From NCBI GenBank assembly GCA_022710975.1, contig JAKLGA010000001.1:62001-126000 (forward strand): DNA of 64,000 bases, written 5' to 3'. Position 1 is the first letter of the stretch. Each line of letters starts with the position of its first letter. Positions 57,729 to 64,000 of this stretch are shown here, piece by piece. The stretch is from Myxococcota bacterium (GTDB lineage: Bacteria; Myxococcota; B64-G9). The notes beneath the pieces were generated by a model. It was not told the DNA's origin, did not search any database, and saw only the letters and a list, made by a program, of their open reading frames with translations. The translations under genes were made by a program, and so were the position numbers.

Positions 57729-59459
57729 GTGCTTGACGCCCTGCGCGATCTGGGTGTGCTGCTCAGGCCCAAGTGGCTGGGCCTGGGACGGCACCTCAGC
57801 GGCGCGAACCGCCGCGCGAGCCTGCGGCCGCTCCTGTACGCGGCCCTGGCGCTGACGTTCGCCTGGGGCATCTTCGCACTGTCGACCTGGTTCCTGCGCC
57901 AGGTGATGGCCGTCGAGCTGGTGGGCCAGCTCATCCCGCGGAAACTCATGTCGCTGGTGCTGCTGGTGCTGCTGGGCGTGCTGCTCCTGTCCACCACCAT
58001 CGCCTCCTTCTCGGTCTTCTTCCTGTCGGACGATCTGGGGCTGCTCATGGCGGCGCCCGTGCCCACCGGGGCGCTGTTCTTCGCCCGTCTGCTGGAGATG
58101 GTCGTCTACTCCTCCTGGATGGTGCTGGGCTTCGGCCTGCCCATCTTCCTGGCCTTCGGCGTCGCCTACCAGGCTCCCTGGAGCTACTACCTGGCGGTGC
58201 TGGGCCTGTTCCCGCCGCTGGTGCTCATCCCCGGGGCGCTGGGCGCGATCGTGGCCGTGTCGCTCACGCGCGCCTTCTCCGCCAGGCGCTCGCGCGACCT
58301 CATCGTGGTGCTGGCCGTGCTGGGTTTCGTGGCGCTGTACCTGATCATCCGCCTGCTGCAACCCGAGCGGCTGCTGCAGCCCGACTCCTTCGGCACCATG
58401 GTGGAGTTCATGCAGCTCGTGGGCGGGCAGGAGTCGCGCCTGCTGCCGCACCAGTGGCTGACCGACTTCCTGTTCCCCCTGCTGCAGGGCCGGGGGGTGG
58501 CCTCCTGGCTGCCGGCGCTGGCGGTGTGGACCACGGCGGCCGGCCTGCTGGCGCTCGCGGGCTGGCTGGGCAGCGGGCTCATGCGCGCCGCCTACGACCG
58601 CGCCCAGCGCGGCCGGGTGCGCCACGGCGACGCGCTGGCCGACTCCCCGGGCGTGGGCGCGGGCCCGGCCAGGGGCCGCCGCGCGTTCGGGCGCTGGCTG
58701 GACCGCCTGGCCCTGTCCGCCCCCGGGCTGACCGCGCCGCTGCTGCTCAAGGACGGCCGGGTGTTCCTGCGCGATCCCAACCAGTGGCTGCAGCTGCTGC
58801 TGCTGGGCGCGCTGGCCGCGGTGTACCTGCTCAACTTCTCCTACCTCAAGCTGGCCGAGTTCGGCTGGTTCACCCTGTACACGGTCAACCACGTCATGGT
58901 GGGCCTGGTGCTGGCGGGGGTGGCGGTGCGCTTCGTCTTCCCGGCGGTCAGCCTGGAGGGCCGGGCCTGGTGGATCGTGCGCACCGCGCCCGTGCAGCTC
59001 GCAGCCTTCATGCACTCGAAGCTGCTGATCGCCTACCTGCCGCTGGCCGGCCTGGGGCTCTGCCTGGCGCTGCTGTCCTGCGCGGTGATCGACGTGCCGG
59101 CGGTCTTCTACCTGTTCACCGTGGCGCTGGTGCTGGTGATGAGCCTGGTGATCTGCGCCCTGGGGGTGGGACTGGGGGCGATCTTCCCCAACTTTCACGC
59201 CGAGAACCCGGCCAAGATCCCGGCCGGCGTCGGGGGCGTGACCTACATGATCCTGAGCATGGGCTTCGTGCTCGTGTTCCTGCTGGCCAGCGTCTACCCC
59301 ACCTACCTGGCCTTCCAGCTCCCGCACCAGCTCAACCACCCCTTCGGGCGCGTGAGCTGGCTGGCGAGCTCGCTGGGGGCGCTGCTCGTCCTGGGCGTCG
59401 GCGGGAGCTGGCTGCCGATGTGGCTCGGCCGCTTCATGCTGTCCCGGCGAGAGGATTGA
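57729..59459 (+). CDS. ABC-2-type permease
   Basis: 576 residues from GTG 57729, with about twelve hydrophobic helices in two groups separated by a hydrophilic loop (about 285-340, RGRVRHGDALADSPGVG). The length suggests a full two-half permease in one chain. It resembles putative exporters of the ABC-2 superfamily and has no binding motif for a defined substrate. With the ATPase and the anchored periplasmic protein it makes a three-gene transporter operon. A role in lipid, polysaccharide or peptide export is possible but undetermined. Confidence 0.85.
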   Translation: MLDALRDLGVLLRPKWLGLGRHLSGANRRASLRPLLYAALALTFAWGIFALSTWFLRQVMAVELVGQLIPRKLMSLVLLVLLGVLLLSTTIASFSVFFLSDDLGLLMAAPVPTGALFFARLLEMVVYSSWMVLGFGLPIFLAFGVAYQAPWSYYLAVLGLFPPLVLIPGALGAIVAVSLTRAFSARRSRDLIVVLAVLGFVALYLIIRLLQPERLLQPDSFGTMVEFMQLVGGQESRLLPHQWLTDFLFPLLQGRGVASWLPALAVWTTAAGLLALAGWLGSGLMRAAYDRAQRGRVRHGDALADSPGVGAGPARGRRAFGRWLDRLALSAPGLTAPLLLKDGRVFLRDPNQWLQLLLLGALAAVYLLNFSYLKLAEFGWFTLYTVNHVMVGLVLAGVAVRFVFPAVSLEGRAWWIVRTAPVQLAAFMHSKLLIAYLPLAGLGLCLALLSCAVIDVPAVFYLFTVALVLVMSLVICALGVGLGAIFPNFHAENPAKIPAGVGGVTYMILSMGFVLVFLLASVYPTYLAFQLPHQLNHPFGRVSWLASSLGALLVLGVGGSWLPMWLGRFMLSRRED

Positions 59460-59483
59460 GCTGGCTCGACAGGGACTCCGCCC

Positions 59484-59513
59484 TTCCCCCTGACGGACCC
59501 CGCGGGGTACAAT
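59484..59513 (+). promoter_or_regulatory. Candidate promoter of the MuiA-like pair
   Basis: TACAAT (59508-59513) in a GCGGGGTACAAT context with TTCCCC about 18 bp upstream, 37 bp before ATG 59550. Confidence 0.4.
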
Positions 59514-59549
59514 CCGGCCCCGGCCCGGACGGGCCGCGAGGGAGGCGGG

Positions 59550-61913
59550 ATGAGCGAAGCCCACGGACCCCTGGAGCTCGTATCGCGCATCGCGCGGGTG
59601 GACGTCTACCGCGGCCAGGCCCTGGTCACCCGGGAGGCTGCGCTGCCGGCCGGCGCCGGCGGAGCGCTGTCGGTGCGGATCGCGGGCCTGCCGCTCCGGC
59701 TGCTGGACGACTCGCTCCGGGTGCGGGTGCTCTCGGGCCAGTCCGGGGTCGCGCCGCGCGCCGGCGATCTGTCGCTGGAGTGGAGCCTGGTCGCGCGCGA
59801 GGCGGCGGTGCGCACCGACGGGGCCGAGCTGCTGCACGCCCTGGAGCGCCAGCGGGCGGCGCTGGAGGTCGAGCGCAAGCGCTGGCTCGATCGGGCGGCC
59901 ACGCTGGAGGGGTTGGCGCCCGCCGAGGTGGGCGCGGCGGAGCTGCCCGAGGAGCTGGCCTACAGCCCGCGCCACCCCATGCAGGCCTGGCTGGAGCTGG
60001 CCCGCTTCGCGCGCGAGGGGCTGGATCGGGCCTGGGCCGAGGTGGGCCGGCTCGACCGGGAGCTGCGCGCCGTCGACGATCGCCTGACCGGCCTGGAGCA
60101 CGAGCTGACCCGGCAGTCGAGCGCCGAGGCGGAGGCCCTGGGGACCTGCCGCAAGGCGGCCCGCCTGGCCCTGGAGCTGCCCGCGGGGACGTCCGCAGCC
60201 CGCCTGGAGCTCAGCTACCTGGTGCCGCTGGCCCGCTGGGTGCCCGAGTACGAGCTGCGGGTCGCGGCCGACCTGGGCCGGGCCGAGCTGGTGCTGAAGG
60301 CCCTGGTGGCCCAGCGCACGGGCGAGGACTGGGACGGGGCGGCGCTGGCCTTCTCGACCGCCGATCTGCGCCGCTCGACCGAGCTGCCCGAGCTGGACTC
60401 CTGGCGCATCGGCAAGGCGCAACCGCCGCGGCCCTCGGGCTGGAGGCCGCTGCCCGAGGGCCTGGAGGAGCTGTTCGAGGGGTACGACCGCGGGCGGCGC
60501 AGCCTGCCCGGCCCGCCTAGCCTGAGCGCCCCCTCGCTGCCGCAGCCCGAGCGGCTGGGCGGCAAGCGGAAGGCCGCCGCGGGGCGCAAGGACGCCGCGC
60601 CCGGGTTGGCCCAGGTGCTGGGCGCCCTGGCCGCGAGCGCCCCTCCGCCACCGCCGGCCGCGTCGCCGATGCCCGTGTGCGAGCCCGCGCCGCAGGCGGA
60701 GGCGGATGACGATCTGGGCGCGGACGAGGGCTCGGTCCACTGCGCCGACGGAGACGTGGATGGCTTCGCCGCCGTCCCCTGCGCCCCGCCCGCCAGCGTG
60801 GCCATGGCGAGCTCGCGCCCGCGCCCGCCACCCGCGCCGGGGCGGGCCGGGGGCGGCGGGCGGGCCGTGGCCAAGAAGGAGGCGCGGCGCGCGTCCGCGC
60901 CCATGCAGCCGCGTGCCCGCCTGGCCGAGCGGGAGGAGGCCGAGGAGTGCAAGTCGGTGTGCGCGGACTCGTGCGAGCCCCCGTGCCCGGACGACGCCGC
61001 GCCCGCCCTGGCCCTGTCGGAGGCCAGCCGCGAGGCCCTGGGCTACGAGAGCCTGCGCATGGAGGGCCCGGACACCGCCGGCCGCGGGCAGCTCCGCGCG
61101 GTGGGCGCGGCCGAGCGGCTGGTGGAGCAGCTGGCCGGGCGGGCGTCCGCCGGCGGGCTCCAGGGGCTGGCCGGGGAGCTCGGGCGCGCGCTGCTCGAGC
61201 CGGAGCGCCTCGCGCTCGGCCGCCTGGCGTTGCCCTCGCACGCCGTGGCGGTGGAGCAGTCGGCCGGACACTTCGCGCTGCGCTACCCCATGGACGGCGC
61301 CGGGCGGGTGCTGTCCGACGGCCAGTTCCACGCCCAGGCGCTGCTGCGCCGGGAGGGGGAGGTCCGCAGGGTGTACCGCTGCGTGCCGCTCCTGGACGAG
61401 CAGGTCTACCTGGTGGCCGAGTTTCCCAACCCGCTCGAGCTGCCGCTGCTGGCCGGCCCGGTGCGGGTGTACCGGGGCGGCGACTTCCTGGTCAGCGCGC
61501 CGCTCGAGACCACCCCGCCCGGCAAGGCGCTGGTCGTCAACATGGGCGTCGAGCCGGCCATCCGCGTGGCCCGCAACACCTCCTTCCAGGAGAGCAGCGG
61601 GGGGTTGTTCGGCGGCGACGCGGTGCTGGACCACAAGGTGGAGATCGAGGTGCGCTCCCGCCTGGCCGCCCCGGCCCAGGTGGAGATCTTCGAGCGGGTG
61701 CCGGTCAGCCACGAGGACGGGGTCAAGGTGGAGGTGGTGCGCGCCAGCCCCGAGCCCGAGGTGTACGAGCAGCTCGAGCGCGGCCGCCCGGTGCGCGGGG
61801 GGCGCCGCTTCCGGCTGGCGCTGGCCCCCGGGGAGGTGGCCACCTGCCAGCTCGCCTACCGCGTGACCATCCCCAGCAAGCGGGTCATCCAGGGAGGGAA
61901 CCGCCGTGTCTGA
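59550..61913 (+). CDS. MuiA/DUF4139-family protein with Cys-rich insertion
   Basis: 787 residues, GGGAGGCGGG before ATG 59550, no signal peptide. A DUF4140-type N-terminal domain (IARVDVYRGQALVTREA, about 12-110), a coiled-coil stretch (about 90-205) and a DUF4139 domain (about 210 onward: LELSYLVPLARWVPEYELRV, AQRTGEDWDGAALAFSTADL). The DUF4139 domain is interrupted by roughly 220 residues (about 290-510). This insertion is low-complexity Pro/Ala sequence with seven cysteines, including ECKSVCADSCEPPC. The family includes mucoidy inhibitor A, of unknown biochemistry, linked to exopolysaccharide control. It overlaps the start of a second family member by 8 bp. Confidence 0.85.
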   Translation: MSEAHGPLELVSRIARVDVYRGQALVTREAALPAGAGGALSVRIAGLPLRLLDDSLRVRVLSGQSGVAPRAGDLSLEWSLVAREAAVRTDGAELLHALERQRAALEVERKRWLDRAATLEGLAPAEVGAAELPEELAYSPRHPMQAWLELARFAREGLDRAWAEVGRLDRELRAVDDRLTGLEHELTRQSSAEAEALGTCRKAARLALELPAGTSAARLELSYLVPLARWVPEYELRVAADLGRAELVLKALVAQRTGEDWDGAALAFSTADLRRSTELPELDSWRIGKAQPPRPSGWRPLPEGLEELFEGYDRGRRSLPGPPSLSAPSLPQPERLGGKRKAAAGRKDAAPGLAQVLGALAASAPPPPPAASPMPVCEPAPQAEADDDLGADEGSVHCADGDVDGFAAVPCAPPASVAMASSRPRPPPAPGRAGGGGRAVAKKEARRASAPMQPRARLAEREEAEECKSVCADSCEPPCPDDAAPALALSEASREALGYESLRMEGPDTAGRGQLRAVGAAERLVEQLAGRASAGGLQGLAGELGRALLEPERLALGRLALPSHAVAVEQSAGHFALRYPMDGAGRVLSDGQFHAQALLRREGEVRRVYRCVPLLDEQVYLVAEFPNPLELPLLAGPVRVYRGGDFLVSAPLETTPPGKALVVNMGVEPAIRVARNTSFQESSGGLFGGDAVLDHKVEIEVRSRLAAPAQVEIFERVPVSHEDGVKVEVVRASPEPEVYEQLERGRPVRGGRRFRLALAPGEVATCQLAYRVTIPSKRVIQGGNRRV

Positions 61914-63504
61914 CACACCCCTGACGGTCCAGCCCGCGCCGGCCGGGCAGATCCTCGAGGCGCCGGTGGCCGAGGTGCTGATCATGGAGGATCGGGCCCA
62001 GGTGCTGCGCCGCGCGCGCGTGGAGCTCAGGCCCGGCCGCCTGGCGCTCCGGCTCGGTCCGTGCACCCCGCTGCTCGCGGATCGCACGCTGCGCTGCCGG
62101 GTGCGCTCGGCGGGCGCGGACGACGCCCCGGCCAAGGTGCTGGACTGGCGGGTGACGCGCGCGTACGTGGTGCGCGCCGCCCGGCCCGAGCGCGAGCAGG
62201 AGCTGGTCCAGGCCTTGGAGGGTCTGGTGGCCGAGTACCTGCAGGAGAACCAGCGGGCCGCGGTGCGCCTGCACGAGCGCGGCCGGGTGGCCCAGGCCGT
62301 GCGCGATCTCGCCCGGCACGTGGGCGAGCGGGTGGTGATCGGGCCCTTCGAGCCTGCCTGGGCCGAGGAGCTCGAGGCGGCCTTCGGGCGGCGCGGCGAG
62401 CTGGAGGAGGAGCTGCTCGACCTGCAGTGGGCGCAGGACGACCGCCGGGCGCGGGTGGAGCGGCTGGTCCAGGAGCGGCGCGCGGCGTTGACCCCGGTCT
62501 CGGACTACCGGGCCGAGGTCGGCCTGGAGGCGGTCATCGAGCGCGCCGGGACCTACCTGGTAGAGGTGGAGTACCAGGCGCCCTGCGCGCTGTGGCGCCC
62601 GACCTACACCGCCGAGCTGGCGCCCGACGGCGCCGGGCTCGCCTGGGCCTCGGCCGGCATGGTGTGGCAGCTGACCGGCGAGGACTGGACCGGCGTGGAG
62701 CTCGCCTTCTCCACCGCCCGGCCGAGCCTGGGGGCCGAGCTGCCCCTGCTCGAGGACGACTGGCTGTCCACCCGGGAGAAGACCGAGGTGGAGCGGAAGG
62801 TGGTCGAGGTGGCCTCGCGTGACCAGGTCATCGCCACCACCGCCTCGGCCCCGCAGGGCCGCAGCAGCGACACGCCGCCCGGGCTGGACGACGGCGGCGA
62901 GGCGCGCCTGTTCCGCGTCCCGGGCCGGGTGGACGTGCCCTCGGACGGGCGACCGCACAGGCTGGAGTTCGAGCGCTGGCAGGCGCCGACGGAGTGCGAG
63001 TACGTGTGCCTGCCGGAGAAGGCCGAGTTCGTCTTCCTGCGCTCCCTGCAGACCTACCCTGGCGCCCAGCCGCTGCTGGCCGGGCCGGTGGCGCTCATGC
63101 GCGACGGCGGCTACACCGGCCGCGGGCGCATCCGCTTCGTGGCGCCGGGGGAGCGCTTCGGGCTGTCGTGGGGCTCGGAGGACGGGCTGCCGGTCCACCG
63201 CGAGCAGCACCAGGAGTTCGAGGAGACGGGGCTGCGCAAGCGGCGCCAGCACGACTTCCGCGTGGAGCTGTACCTGGCCAACCAGTCCGGCGCCCCGCGC
63301 AGGGTGCGCGTGTCCGAGCGGGTGCCGGTGGCCGAGCTGGAGGCGGTGGAGGTGGAGATCCTGGCCAAGGAGACCAGCCCCGGGTACTCCCGGGACGCCC
63401 AGGGCCTGGTGACCTGGGCGCTCGAGCTCAAGCCGGGTGCGGACGCCCGGCTGAAGCTGGCCTACCGGGTGAGCATGCCGAGCCAGGTGATCTGGCGCGG
63501 CTGA
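61906..63504 (+). CDS. Second MuiA/DUF4139-family protein
   Basis: 532 residues from GTG 61906, inside the end of the first member, so translation is coupled. The DUF4140-like N-terminal domain is VAEVLIMEDRAQVLRRARVEL, a helical section covers about 90-190, and a DUF4139 core follows with VEVEYQAPCALWRPTYTAEL, TGEDWTGVELAFSTARP and VRVSERVPVAELEAVEVEIL. It lacks the Cys-rich insertion of its partner. Two different paralogues in tandem suggest a hetero-oligomer. Its 3' end overlaps, tail to tail, the frame of the cysteine-rich protein on the other strand by 77 bp. Confidence 0.85.
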   Translation: MSDTPLTVQPAPAGQILEAPVAEVLIMEDRAQVLRRARVELRPGRLALRLGPCTPLLADRTLRCRVRSAGADDAPAKVLDWRVTRAYVVRAARPEREQELVQALEGLVAEYLQENQRAAVRLHERGRVAQAVRDLARHVGERVVIGPFEPAWAEELEAAFGRRGELEEELLDLQWAQDDRRARVERLVQERRAALTPVSDYRAEVGLEAVIERAGTYLVEVEYQAPCALWRPTYTAELAPDGAGLAWASAGMVWQLTGEDWTGVELAFSTARPSLGAELPLLEDDWLSTREKTEVERKVVEVASRDQVIATTASAPQGRSSDTPPGLDDGGEARLFRVPGRVDVPSDGRPHRLEFERWQAPTECEYVCLPEKAEFVFLRSLQTYPGAQPLLAGPVALMRDGGYTGRGRIRFVAPGERFGLSWGSEDGLPVHREQHQEFEETGLRKRRQHDFRVELYLANQSGAPRRVRVSERVPVAELEAVEVEILAKETSPGYSRDAQGLVTWALELKPGADARLKLAYRVSMPSQVIWRG

Positions 63505-64000
63505 TCCGCCTGCCCCGCAGCCCGAGGAGCAGCAGGCCGAGGAGCAGGCTGCAGCCGGGGCCTGCGCCCGCACCGCCCGCGCTGGCGCAGCCGCTGTCCC
63601 CCTCGGCGCACAGGTCCTGCACCGGCACGCAGTTGCCCCCGCGGCAGGCGTCCCCGGCGGTGCAGGCGTCGCCGTCGTCGCAGGGGGTGCCGTCCGCCCT
63701 GGACAGCGCCTGGCAAGTGCCCGAGGCCGCGTCGCAGCTGCCCTGGCTGCAGACCCCGTCCAGCCAGGAGCAATCGCGGGGCGTGCCCATGCACTGGGCG
63801 GCGGAGCAGGTGTCGCCCTCGGTGCAGGGGTTCGAGTCGTCGCAGGGATCGGAGCTGTGCAGGTGGCCGCAGCTGCCGTCCGGGCGGCACTCGTCCGTGC
63901 TGCAGGGGTTCTGGTCGTCGCAGGAGAAGGGCGTGCCGTGGCAGGCGCCCGCGGCGTCGCACAGGTCCGGGTAGGTGCACGGGTCCAGATCGTCGCAGCC
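63428..64000 (-). CDS. Cys-rich repeat surface protein with MYXO-CTERM-like tail (5' end outside window)
   Basis: The frame is open from the window end to TGA at 63428. It contains about five repeats of the form CDDxxPCTxxDxC...GxC (for example CDDQNPCSTDECRPDGSC, CDDGDACTAGDACRGGNC), a pattern of disulfide-bonded extracellular proteins in Myxococcota. Near the C-terminus comes GDSGCASAGGAGAGPGC, a hydrophobic helix SLLLGLLLLGLRGRR, and then 25 further residues. Cys-Gly/Ala region, helix and Arg cluster are the MYXO-CTERM sorting pattern. Such tails normally stop soon after the arginines. The extra tail may be real or reflect a small frame error near 63500. Confidence 0.75.
   Translation of the reverse strand, partial: GCDDLDPCTYPDLCDAAGACHGTPFSCDDQNPCSTDECRPDGSCGHLHSSDPCDDSNPCTEGDTCSAAQCMGTPRDCSWLDGVCSQGSCDAASGTCQALSRADGTPCDDGDACTAGDACRGGNCVPVQDLCAEGDSGCASAGGAGAGPGCSLLLGLLLLGLRGRRISRARSPGSACSPGRPASAGRPHPA

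Noticed and set aside
56724-62135. Very long open frame on the minus strand (about 1,800 codons)
   Set aside because: It is antisense to the well-supported ABC and DUF4139 genes. Its product is His/Gln/Arg-rich without domains, a usual effect of high GC.

Overview
This 64 kb window is very GC-rich and reads as chromosome from a member of the Myxococcota or a related deltaproteobacterial lineage. That placement is inference from several sequence features. There are MopE-type cysteine/aspartate repeat lipoproteins, a cysteine-rich protein with a MYXO-CTERM-like tail, and many TPR lipoproteins. A lexA gene carries a Myxococcus-type LexA box in its own promoter. A short Wza-like protein is paired with a separate outer-membrane barrel. 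No rRNA, intact tRNA, CRISPR array, transposase or phage gene was found.

Layout. 0-1.6 kb: 3' end of a protein of about six Ig/PKD-like repeats. 1.8-5.4 kb: a polysaccharide-export group (periplasmic helical protein, beta-barrel, short OPX lipoprotein, SIS-domain protein). 5.4-8.4 kb: obg, rpmA, rplU and mtnA on the minus strand. 8.5-13 kb: crotonase, HtrA-like protease, glmU with an orphan DNA methyltransferase. 13-17 kb: secreted protein, divergent cation efflux pair (CDF and mntP), radical SAM protein, ferredoxin. 17-20 kb: a nitrosative-stress operon (Rrf2 regulator, 4Fe-4S protein, hcp). 20-27 kb: a TonB-like protein, glycine cleavage genes gcvH-gcvPA-gcvPB, and a triple-GAF HD-GYP protein. 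27-34 kb: a MopE-like lipoprotein, a glycosyltransferase/methyltransferase fusion, and two TPR lipoproteins around a small membrane protein. 34-36.4 kb: a gene-poor, repeat-rich tract with a coiled-coil protein and a broken NYN-domain gene. 36.4-42 kb: a 1,727-residue TPR protein with a small membrane protein. 42-50 kb: secreted and lipoproteins, including a second MopE-like protein fused to an FG-GAP-like propeller. 50-56 kb: maf-divIVA, a GAF-GGDEF diguanylate cyclase, a three-gene flavin amine-oxidase operon, lexA. 56-63.5 kb: an ABC exporter operon and two MuiA/DUF4139 proteins. The window ends inside a cysteine-rich surface protein.

How the genes work together. The 1.8-5.4 kb genes look like an outer-membrane export machine in which OPX and barrel are separate polypeptides. 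GGDEF and HD-GYP proteins give c-di-GMP synthesis and breakdown. The hcp operon is probably controlled by its own Fe-S regulator.

The most unusual material is at 31.6-36.3 kb. A 152-bp inverted-repeat element occurs in two full and two partial copies. It is accompanied by a separate hairpin family whose core is conserved while its outer stem changes in a compensated way. The same tract holds clustered palindromes, a tRNA-like relic next to a strong terminator, and an NYN gene that is both truncated and frameshifted. It looks like a recombination or insertion hot spot, and the hairpins may be functional DNA or RNA.
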